The notes below the pieces were generated by a model. The model did no database searches. It had not been told where the DNA came from and saw only the letters and a program-made list of their open reading frames with translations. This document shows, piece by piece, positions 1 through 5,081 of a stretch of 9,703 bases of DNA. The position numbers were made by a program, and so were the translations under genes. The stretch comes from Kiloniellales bacterium (GTDB lineage Bacteria; Pseudomonadota; Alphaproteobacteria; Kiloniellales; JAKSBE01): positions 1 through 9,703 of the forward strand of contig JASJAL010000150.1 in NCBI GenBank assembly GCA_030067055.1. Direction: 5' to 3'. Numbering within the stretch: the stretch's first letter is position 1; each line of letters begins with the position of its first letter.

Positions 1-1
1 C

Positions 2-73
2 TGGCTGGGGGCCGAAGTCTGGACGGGCGTCTTCATGGTCCCTTTACTGTTAGCCGGTTTCAGTGGCCGGTAA
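2..73 (+). CDS. Possible C-terminus of a membrane protein (partial, runs in from the left edge)
   Basis: Reading frame 2 is open from the left edge to a TAA at 71-73 and gives 23 residues. They include a hydrophobic run (VFMVPLLLAGF) ending in a short basic tail (SGR), as in the last transmembrane helix of an inner-membrane protein. Third codon positions are mostly G or C, as in the neighbouring genes. If real, it would overlap the outermost GTG start of the next gene by 11 bases, which suggests an operon. The fragment is too short to name a family and could be a chance open frame, so confidence is low. Confidence 0.3.
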   Translation, partial: WLGAEVWTGVFMVPLLLAGFSGR

Positions 74-1322
74 AGCGCCTCCGTTCCGGGCGGAGGACGA
101 GGAGACTATTGACGTGTCGGCACAGGCCGAAAATCTGTTGTTCCTGGACCGGGTTGCCAAGGCGGTCTCCCATGCCCTGCGCTGCGGCCGGGGTACGGCG
201 CTGCTGCACCTGCGGCTTCAGGGAAGCGACTCGGGCACGGACCTGGCAGAGATCGCCGGGCGCATCGCAGCTTGCACCCGCTATCCGGACAGCGTGGTCC
301 AGCTCGACGGCCGCTCCTTCGCGATCCTGATGTCGGAGTTCGCCCGCCCCGAGGAGGCCGGCCTGCTCGCCATGCGCCTCGGCCAGGCGGTCGCCGAAGC
401 CGGATCTGGGATCGGCGCCAGCCTCGGAATCTCCCTGGCGCCCTTCGAGACCGAGGCGCCCGAGGCGCTGATGAGCGCAGCCCGCTTCGCCTGCGAGGCG
501 GCGCTGGCGGCCGGCGAGGACCTGCGCTTCTCCTCCGAGGAGATGAACCAGGTGGCCCGGGTCCGGGCCGAGATCAGCCGCGACCTGCCGCGTGCCCTGG
601 AGGCCGACGAGCTGCGGCTGCACTACCATCCTCAGCTCGACCTCGCGAGCGACCGGATCACCGGGGCGGAGGCTCTGCTGCGCTGGCAGCACCCTGCGCG
701 CGGCTTGCTGCTGCCGGCCGAGTTCGTCCCCCTGGCGGAGGCCTTCGGACCCCTGGACCGGATGACTGCCTGGGTCCTGCGCCAGGCTTGCCTCGACGCC
801 AAGGCCTGGCCGGCAGCCGAGGTCCGGGTAGCGGTGAACCTCTCACCCCGGCAACTGGAGGATCAGAGCAACGTCGACCTGGTGTCCTGGATCCTGGACG
901 AGACCGGCCTGCCGCGGCAGCGACTCGAGCTCGAGATCACCGAGAGCGCCATCCTGGGCGATGTCACCGCCGCCGCCCGGCAGCTGCAGCGCTTGCGCGA
1001 CCTGGGCGTCCAGCTTTCGCTGGACGATTTCGGCACGGGCTACTCTTCGCTGACCCTGCTCAAGCAGTTGCCGGTCACCAAGCTGAAGATCGATCGCACC
1101 TTCGTCGCCGGCCTGGGCCTCGACGCCGGGGACACCGCCATCGTGCGCGCCCTGATCGATCTCGGACGCGGCCTCGGCCTCGAGGTCCTGGCCGAGGGGG
1201 TCGAGACCGACGCGCAGCTGGCGGTGCTGCGCGAGGCCGGCTGTACCGCGGCCCAGGGCGACCTGATCTCGGCGCCGATCGAGACCGGGGCCCTCAGCGC
1301 GCTCTTTCCGGCTGCGGCCTAG
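63..1322 (+). CDS. c-di-GMP phosphodiesterase: degenerate GGDEF domain plus intact EAL domain
   Basis: This is a cytoplasmic signalling enzyme predicted to hydrolyse cyclic di-GMP to pGpG. Residues ~22-160 are a shortened GGDEF domain in which the signature reads LDGRSFAIL (81-89) instead of GGDEFAIL; the upstream metal-binding stretch typical of cyclases is also missing, so cyclase activity is not expected. Residues ~170-416 are an EAL domain with EALLR (203-207), N259 in VNLSP, EITE (291-294), DDFGTGYSS (321-329), K342 in LKIDRTF, EGVE (378-381) and Q398-G399. All of the usual metal and catalytic residues are therefore present. No membrane segment or PAS domain is visible, so how it senses a signal is unknown. 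The listed GTG at 63 is the outermost possible start (in-frame TAG at 51-53) and has no clear ribosome site. A GTG at 114 has GGAG nine bases upstream, leaves the domains whole and may be the true start. Confidence 0.93.
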   Translation: MAGKAPPFRAEDEETIDVSAQAENLLFLDRVAKAVSHALRCGRGTALLHLRLQGSDSGTDLAEIAGRIAACTRYPDSVVQLDGRSFAILMSEFARPEEAGLLAMRLGQAVAEAGSGIGASLGISLAPFETEAPEALMSAARFACEAALAAGEDLRFSSEEMNQVARVRAEISRDLPRALEADELRLHYHPQLDLASDRITGAEALLRWQHPARGLLLPAEFVPLAEAFGPLDRMTAWVLRQACLDAKAWPAAEVRVAVNLSPRQLEDQSNVDLVSWILDETGLPRQRLELEITESAILGDVTAAARQLQRLRDLGVQLSLDDFGTGYSSLTLLKQLPVTKLKIDRTFVAGLGLDAGDTAIVRALIDLGRGLGLEVLAEGVETDAQLAVLREAGCTAAQGDLISAPIETGALSALFPAAA

Positions 1323-1366
1323 ATCTTGATCCAGGTTGGGAATGCCTCGAACTCGACCGAGTGAGG

Positions 1367-1389
1367 TTGATATACTGTATAAATATCAA
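1367..1389 (+). promoter_or_regulatory. AT-rich dyad with extended -10-like element upstream of the unknown small gene
   Basis: In this GC-rich window the stretch is strikingly AT-rich. It is bounded by a perfect 7-base inverted repeat, TTGATAT (1367-1373) and ATATCAA (1383-1389). Nested inside is an 11-base palindrome, TATAC-T-GTATA (1371-1381). TG-A-TATACT (1368-1376) fits an extended -10 element, with TATACT matching TATAAT at 5 of 6 positions; no good -35 is visible. It lies about 90 bases before the start codon at 1475. It may be a promoter with an overlapping operator, but which regulator would bind is unknown. Confidence 0.4.
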
Positions 1390-1412
1390 TGAATTAGGCT
1401 CTGCCTCAGGTG

Positions 1413-1427
1413 TTAACCAAGTTTTAC
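1413..1427 (+). promoter_or_regulatory. CtrA-like binding motif TTAA-N7-TTAC
   Basis: The sequence TTAACCAAGTTTTAC matches the alphaproteobacterial CtrA consensus TTAA-N7-TTAA at 7 of 8 defined positions. It also lies inside an imperfect dyad, GGTGT (1409-1413) and ACACC (1426-1430). It is 48 bases before the ATG at 1475. One motif in AT-rich DNA can arise by chance, so this is only a candidate. Confidence 0.3.
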
Positions 1428-1474
1428 ACCCCTGTCCCTATGCTGCGCGGCAGGTTGCTAAGGACCTGCCGAAC

Positions 1475-1738
1475 ATGCAGACCAAGGTTTCCATCGATGT
1501 GGAAGGCGCGCGCAAGTCGCTGAAAAGCGAGCGGCTCTCCGTGTCCGCCAACCGAAGCCATCTGGAGATGGAAATCGAAGCCGAGGGCGAGGGCTGCATC
1601 TCGATTCAGCTCGATCGCGACAGCGTCTTCGAGATCGTCCGTGCCTCCTTCCGGGGCGGCATGCTGGACGTCGCGGCCTCGCGCCTGCTGCGCTCCATGG
1701 TCCAGGTCCGCAAGGACGAGCCGGATCTCGGCCGCTGA
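1475..1738 (+). CDS. Small protein of unknown function (87 aa)
   Basis: I do not recognise this protein. It is soluble-looking and highly charged, with no signal peptide, membrane segment or cysteine pair (one Cys, residue 41). Residues 1-48 alternate polar and hydrophobic residues, as in a small beta sheet (EMEIEAEGE then CISIQL), and residues 49-77 look helical with arginines on one face. The ATG at 1475 has AAGGA at 1460-1464, ten bases upstream. The frame stays open far upstream only because it is a shadow frame of the EAL gene. It sits 152 bases after that gene, behind an AT-rich promoter-like island, so it probably has its own promoter. It runs convergently into the hemerythrin gene with 37 bases between the stop codons; no clear terminator hairpin is visible there. 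A role linked to the c-di-GMP enzyme would be pure guesswork. Confidence 0.7.
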   Translation: MQTKVSIDVEGARKSLKSERLSVSANRSHLEMEIEAEGEGCISIQLDRDSVFEIVRASFRGGMLDVAASRLLRSMVQVRKDEPDLGR

Positions 1739-1775
1739 AGGGTCGCTCGGGGCCGGGCAGAGGGGCCGGTGAGGC

Positions 1776-2327
1776 TCAGCCGACTTCCGTTTCCAGGACC
1801 GCCCGGCGCAGGGCCTCGAAGCGCGGCTGGGACCGGTGGCCGAATAGCGGGTCCTCGCGCTCCAGGGCTTCCAGGGCGGCATCCGTCAAGTCGTCGGGCG
1901 TCAGCTCGTGGCGCGCCATCGGAAAGAAGTGCTCTCCCTCCATCTCCATGTGATGCCGTTGGGCCTCGATGAAATCCTCGGCGGCGTGCACGAAGCGGTC
2001 ACGCTCCAGCTCGGCATGCTCGAGGACGTTCATCAGCACGTTGGCGAAGCTCCGGGTCAGCTGGCCGAGCTGGGCGTGCTGGTCCGGCAGGCTGGCCAGG
2101 ACCGCGGCCGCCTCACCACCCTTGGCCATCAGACGCCGTGCCAGGATGTCCTCCTTGGGATGGTGTATCAGGTCCGGATAATCGAGGAAGTACTCCATGA
2201 TCGCCTGAATGATCTCGTAGTCGGGCGTTTGGCCCCGGCGAAAAACCTCGACCTGCTGCTCCAGCACCCGCAGCAGCGCGGCCATGTTCAAGTGATCCCG
2301 CTCGAGCTCCTCCAGGAGGTCGATCAT
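1776..2327 (-). CDS. Hemerythrin HHE-domain protein (diiron O2/NO-type protein)
   Basis: This 183-residue protein resembles bacterial hemerythrin-like proteins, four-helix bundles that hold a non-heme diiron site and bind O2, NO or iron. Likely metal ligands fall in the expected order: H12 in RDHLNM, H55 or H56 in LIHHPKED (with E59), H84 in DQHAQL, and H125 or H126 with E130/E132 and H133 in RHHMEMEGEHFF. There is no signal peptide, so it is cytoplasmic. The ATG at 2327 is preceded by AAGAAGGGGAA as the ribosome site, and the homology starts at residue 1 (MIDLLEELERDH). The frame is open further upstream, but that part overlaps the kinase gene and does not look like protein. An FNR-type promoter lies about 64 bases upstream of the start. 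A role in O2 or NO sensing, storage or protection is inferred from the family. Confidence 0.92.
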   Translation of the reverse strand: MIDLLEELERDHLNMAALLRVLEQQVEVFRRGQTPDYEIIQAIMEYFLDYPDLIHHPKEDILARRLMAKGGEAAAVLASLPDQHAQLGQLTRSFANVLMNVLEHAELERDRFVHAAEDFIEAQRHHMEMEGEHFFPMARHELTPDDLTDAALEALEREDPLFGHRSQPRFEALRRAVLETEVG

Positions 2328-2358
2328 TTCGCTGTTCCCCTTCTTCAGCAGTCCAGGC

Positions 2359-2374
2359 CCGGCCCCGAGGCCGG
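2359..2374 (-). promoter_or_regulatory. Short hairpin in the hemerythrin leader
   Basis: CCGGCC-CCGA-GGCCGG on the + strand is a perfect 6-bp GC stem with a 4-base loop. It lies 31 bases upstream of the hemerythrin ATG, within the leader predicted from the FNR-type promoter. It may stabilise the mRNA or modulate translation. In DNA this GC-rich, such a stem can also be chance. Confidence 0.3.
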
Positions 2375-2397
2375 TCCGATCTTGGCCAATTTCGGGA

Positions 2398-2439
2398 AAT
2401 CTAGCGCCGCGGTCCGACGGGCGCTTTGATCCATGACAA
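2398..2439 (-). promoter_or_regulatory. FNR-type promoter of the hemerythrin gene (box plus -10)
   Basis: Read on the - strand, TTGTC-ATGG-ATCAA (2439 to 2426) matches the FNR/FixK/Dnr consensus TTGAT-N4-ATCAA at 8 of 10 defined positions. TAGATT (2403 to 2398) matches TATAAT at 4 of 6. If TAGATT occupies -12 to -7, transcription starts at about 2391 and the box is centred exactly at -41.5, the class II activator position. The leader would be about 64 bases. The spacing is the strongest argument; the box itself is imperfect. Confidence 0.5.
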
Positions 2440-2481
2440 TTCTTGCGGCGCCGGCAGCGGCGTCGGCGATTTCGCTGAGAT

Positions 2482-2508
2482 TCGCGGAACCGCTGGGATT
2501 CGAATCCC
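2482..2508 (-). repeat. tRNA 3'-end-like fragment, degenerate direct repeat of the tRNA-Arg end
   Basis: Aligned without gaps to the + strand at 3823-3849 (CCA end, acceptor and T-arm of tRNA-Arg), 22 of 27 bases agree, including GGGATTCGAA. A weaker match continues to about 2525. It lies in the same orientation as the tRNA, 1.3 kb away on the far side of the kinase gene. It is not a working tRNA: no matching 5' acceptor strand is found, and the invariant G53-C61 pair of the T stem is broken. Positions 2495-2508 also form a perfect 14-base palindrome. It may be a remnant attachment site, a decayed tRNA or chance similarity to conserved T-arm sequence. Confidence 0.35.
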
Positions 2509-2587
2509 GGATTCCATCCTCGGGAGTAGTCTGCGCCGCCAGCGCGCCGGAACCGTCGCTGACAGCCCTTTCGCCCGGCTTCGGACA

Positions 2588-3646
2588 TTATCGGGCGAGG
2601 CGGCAGGCGCTGCGGAGCCGCGTGCGCACTTGACTGCGGCCGAGGCTTAAGAGGGAGTCCATACCTGCCTGAGCGGCTGCAAGTTCCGACGATTCGAAAG
2701 GGCCGGGGCTTTCCGAGTGGCCGATGCGCCAGGACATGATGATGCCGGTGATCGCCCAACGGACCAGGACGAGATCGCAGATCACGTCGATCTCGTCGTC
2801 CTCGAATGGCAGGACCGTACTGTAGCCGGCAAGCAGCTCGCACATGGGCCCTATGATATCTCCACCTAGATCTAGGTCGGCGGCGGTCACCGCCGGATCA
2901 TTGACGAGCGTGCTGTGGATCATGTCGCCAAAATCCACGATGCCGGCGATTTGGTCGGGCGCATCCAAGCCGACAAGGACATTGTCACCGTTGGCGTCGT
3001 TGTGGATCACTTGAGCACGCAGGCGCTTGAGCCTCGGCAGCAGGTTTGTTGTGAAGTGGTCCAGCACGCCCTCGACCCGCGCGCGGCCCGTCTTGTCGGT
3101 GATGTGCGATGTGAGGGGACGCAGGCGCGGCACCTGTCGCAAATCCCACAAATGATCGTGCCGTGCGGCGCGGTGATAAAATCCCTGCAGCGCCCTGTCG
3201 AGCCGTGCGACCGCACCGCCCAAATTGCGCAAGAGCGCCGGCGTGAGCGCCACCTTCCCGAGGTCGGCGCCGGGCAGATAAGTGAGCACGCGCACGATGT
3301 GCCGCGCGCCGCCGGGGGCTTCTATCCAAGCGCCGGGCTCACCAGATTTCGCAGGCACGACACGTGGCACGGGCAAGCCTGGATCCACCTTTTCCAGATG
3401 CAGCAGGCCCTGAATCTGCAGGTCGACGACGTCTGGGTCCTCGTCGACATTTGCGATCTTGAACACGAAGCTTTCGTCCCGCGCTGTCAGAACGCGAAAG
3501 TTCTGGTCGCAGTCACTGGCAAGGGGATTGAACTTGCCCTCAAGCCCGAAGAGTTCCGCGGCAATGCGCTGAACCTGCTGGTCCTCGAACCTCGGAGGAT
3601 TGCGGTCGAGAAAGTTGATCTTCTCGGTGGGTGAAGGCGCGCTCAT
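2588..3646 (-). CDS. APH-family phosphotransferase (hydroxylysine-kinase-like), stand-alone
   Basis: This 352-residue small-molecule kinase has the aminoglycoside-phosphotransferase fold. Visible motifs are the ATP-binding lysine in VFKI (K63), the Brenner catalytic motif HNDANGDN (215-222, with D217 as catalytic base and N222 for metal) and the DFG motif (238-240) in IVDFGDMIHS. The overall pattern matches the APH branch that includes hydroxylysine kinase and the kinase domain found fused to class III aminotransferases in many proteobacteria. No aminotransferase is fused or adjacent here, so the substrate is unknown; an amino alcohol or hydroxyamino acid is a reasonable guess. The ATG at 3646 has only a weak ribosome site (AGAAAG). 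A small hairpin, GCTCA-TTC-TGAGC (3665-3677), lies just upstream. Base composition is lower in GC than the neighbours: three 60-base lines I counted hold 34-36 G+C, against 42 in a polA line and 47 in an ABC line. That hints at acquisition by transfer. Antibiotic resistance should not be assumed. Confidence 0.88.
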   Translation of the reverse strand: MSAPSPTEKINFLDRNPPRFEDQQVQRIAAELFGLEGKFNPLASDCDQNFRVLTARDESFVFKIANVDEDPDVVDLQIQGLLHLEKVDPGLPVPRVVPAKSGEPGAWIEAPGGARHIVRVLTYLPGADLGKVALTPALLRNLGGAVARLDRALQGFYHRAARHDHLWDLRQVPRLRPLTSHITDKTGRARVEGVLDHFTTNLLPRLKRLRAQVIHNDANGDNVLVGLDAPDQIAGIVDFGDMIHSTLVNDPAVTAADLDLGGDIIGPMCELLAGYSTVLPFEDDEIDVICDLVLVRWAITGIIMSWRIGHSESPGPFESSELAAAQAGMDSLLSLGRSQVRTRLRSACRLAR

Positions 3647-3730
3647 GGCTTTCTATTGCCGAGGGCTCATTCTGAGCAAGCTCGGTGGCAGAGCACACGT
3701 ACGAGGTCTCTACCCATGGAGGCCTGCTAT

Positions 3731-3774
3731 CGATGGCTCACTGGCCAGCGCACAGGCCATCTAAAGAGCCATCG
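3731..3774. repeat. Composite stem-loop between kinase and tRNA-Arg
   Basis: CGATGGCTC (3731-3739) pairs perfectly with GAGCCATCG (3766-3774). Inside, TGGCC (3742-3746) pairs with GGCCA (3755-3759) around an 8-base loop, giving 9 bp, an asymmetric internal loop and 5 bp more. No T-run follows on either strand, so it is not a classical intrinsic terminator, although it lies 49 bases past the tRNA 3' end. It sits in an AT-richer spacer of 176 bases holding no gene that I can see. It could be a processing or termination structure of the tRNA transcript, or a remnant of a small element. Confidence 0.5.
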
Positions 3775-3822
3775 CTCAAGGATTATGCGACCGAATATGC
3801 TTGCGTAGGTCTTTGAAATATT

Positions 3823-3899
3823 TGGCGGACCCGTAGGGATTCGAACCCCAGACCTCTTCCTCCGGAGGGAAGCGCTCTATCCAGCTGAGCTACGGGTCC
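3823..3899 (-). tRNA. tRNA-Arg, anticodon CCG, CCA end encoded
   Basis: The - strand folds as a complete cloverleaf. The acceptor is GGACCCG with CGGGTCC, discriminator G, and an encoded CCA at 3823-3825. The D stem is GCTC with GAGC. The anticodon stem is CTTCC with GGAAG around the loop CTCCGGA, giving anticodon CCG, which reads the arginine codon CGG, frequent in this window. The T arm is TGGGG-TTCGAAT-CCCTA with the G53-C61 pair intact. It has its own likely promoter just upstream. tRNA genes of this type are common integration targets, which matters here because a degenerate copy of this 3' end lies at 2482-2508. Confidence 0.97.
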
Positions 3900-3912
3900 G
3901 CTTGGGCGAGGG

Positions 3913-3941
3913 ACTTTAGTCGAAGCCCGGCGCCAGGACAA
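3913..3941 (-). promoter_or_regulatory. Sigma-70-type promoter for tRNA-Arg
   Basis: On the - strand, TTGTCC (3941 to 3936) and TAAAGT (3918 to 3913) are separated by exactly 17 bases. Each matches the housekeeping consensus at 4 of 6 positions. Transcription would start a few bases before the tRNA 5' end at 3899, as is usual for tRNA genes. GAAGCC (3922-3927) and GGCTTC (3943-3948) also form an inverted repeat across it, which may help end the upstream hydrolase transcript. Confidence 0.5.
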
Positions 3942-3977
3942 CGGCTTCTGTATGGGCCAACCGCGGGATCGCGTTGA

Positions 3978-5081
3978 CTAGGGATTGGTGGGCTCGAGTC
4001 CGTGGAACGCGGCATAGCCGGCGAGGTAGTCGACGGCATTGGTGTCGGCGCCCGAGGGTAGCGGCGCATCGGGGTCCTCGATCCAGGCCAGAATGTCGTC
4101 AAGGACTTGCTCACCCCTCAGATCGCGGAGCAACAGGTGCCAGCCGTCATCGTAAAGTGCGACTCGCTGGCCCTCGGCCTTGCCGTTCTTCGGCAGGCGG
4201 CGCCAGACGTCCATGGTCGGTGTCTTGGGTATGATCTGGTCACGTTCGCCATAAAGCAGCAGGGCCGGTCCTGGCAGACGGTCCGCCGACTCGTAGGCTT
4301 GGTCCATGAGGTTGGTCAGGCCGTAGAGCGCGTCGACCCGGGTCTCCTTAATGAACAAGGGGTCACGGCCCAGGCCGATCAGCATCTCGATATTGTCGGA
4401 GGCCTGGATCTTGTAGCCGCTGCCGGAAACCTTGAGCGAGGGGAAGAGCCGAATTCCCAGCCAGAGACTCCAGGTCTGGTAGAAGGGCATAGTGTCGCGC
4501 GACCAGACCGCCGGCGAGGACAGGACCATGGCATCGAAGGGCGGCGGCTCCTGGCTGGAGGCAGCCGCCATCAGGACCGCGCCGCCCATCGATTCGCCCA
4601 TCAGGTAAAGCGGCGCCTCGGGATAGCGCTCGCGCAGCAGGCCGGCTAGGTCGGCGGCGTCCTGAGTCATGGTCTCGATGCCGGGCCAGAGTCCGCGGTG
4701 CGGCGCCTTACCGAAGCCGCGCTGATCGTAGGCGTAGACGGCGAAGCCGCGGTCGGCCAGGGCCTCGCCCGGGACCTCGAAGGCCTTGGAATAGTCGTTG
4801 AAGCCGTGCAGGGCGAGGAAGACGCCGCGCGGCGGCTCCGCGTCGGGTAGCCAGCGCCGCAGCGGAAGGGTCAGGCCGTCGCGGGCGGTGAAGCTGCCGT
4901 CGCTCAGGGCCGGCGCGCCGCCGCCGTTCGCGGCCCAGGGGCCCGGCGGGGCGACTTCCGGCGTGGCGCAGGCCAACAACGGGACCAGCAGCAGGATCGC
5001 CAGCAGGCGCCGTGGCCAGTCGGGCCCGCGGCGCGGCGCCCTGGCGCTCTGCCGGCCAAGCCTAGCGCGGCTGCTGGTCAT
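3978..5081 (-). CDS. Lipoprotein alpha/beta-hydrolase (lysophospholipase / monoacylglycerol-lipase-like)
   Basis: This 367-residue serine hydrolase is predicted to be exported and lipid-anchored. Its N-terminus has arginines (R24-R25), a hydrophobic stretch (LLAILLLVPLLA) and a lipobox ending LLAC, so mature Cys38 would carry the lipid. The rest fits the serine-aminopeptidase S33 / Hydrolase_4 family: HG of the oxyanion region in LHGFNDYS (91-98), nucleophile S164 in GESMGG, acid D281 in GERDQIIP and base H315 in DDGWHLLL. Family members cleave monoacylglycerols, lysophospholipids or other esters, and the true substrate cannot be read from the sequence. The ATG at 5081 lies inside the end of the ABC ATPase gene (20-base overlap) with a strong GGAGGG site nine bases upstream, so the two are probably translationally coupled. 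The C-terminal ~30 residues beyond the catalytic domain are unrecognised. Confidence 0.92.
   Translation of the reverse strand: MTSSRARLGRQSARAPRRGPDWPRRLLAILLLVPLLACATPEVAPPGPWAANGGGAPALSDGSFTARDGLTLPLRRWLPDAEPPRGVFLALHGFNDYSKAFEVPGEALADRGFAVYAYDQRGFGKAPHRGLWPGIETMTQDAADLAGLLRERYPEAPLYLMGESMGGAVLMAAASSQEPPPFDAMVLSSPAVWSRDTMPFYQTWSLWLGIRLFPSLKVSGSGYKIQASDNIEMLIGLGRDPLFIKETRVDALYGLTNLMDQAYESADRLPGPALLLYGERDQIIPKTPTMDVWRRLPKNGKAEGQRVALYDDGWHLLLRDLRGEQVLDDILAWIEDPDAPLPSGADTNAVDYLAGYAAFHGLEPTNP

Noticed and set aside
1371..1390. E. coli-type LexA box (TACTGTATA half-site)
   Set aside because: Only the left half matches, and alphaproteobacterial LexA normally recognises GTTC-N7-GTTC instead.
1739..1775. 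Bidirectional terminator between the convergent genes
   Set aside because: The 37 bases are GC-rich with short self-complementary GGCC and CCGG pieces, but no convincing stem of useful length and no T-run.
1908..2429. 173-residue + strand frame over the hemerythrin gene
   Set aside because: Antisense shadow; the opposite strand encodes a recognisable HHE protein with all its metal ligands.
2482..2570. A second complete tRNA gene on the - strand
   Set aside because: Only the 3' end resembles a tRNA. The conserved G53-C61 pair is broken, no 5' acceptor strand complementary to CGGTTCC lies at the right distance, and the anticodon stem does not pair.
2328..2843. N-terminal extension of the hemerythrin protein to an upstream start at 2843
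   Set aside because: It would overlap the kinase gene by about 256 bases and pass through the promoter; the translated extension is low-complexity and unlike the family.
2915..3634. 239-residue + strand frame over the kinase gene
   Set aside because: Antisense shadow of a gene with clear Brenner and DFG motifs.
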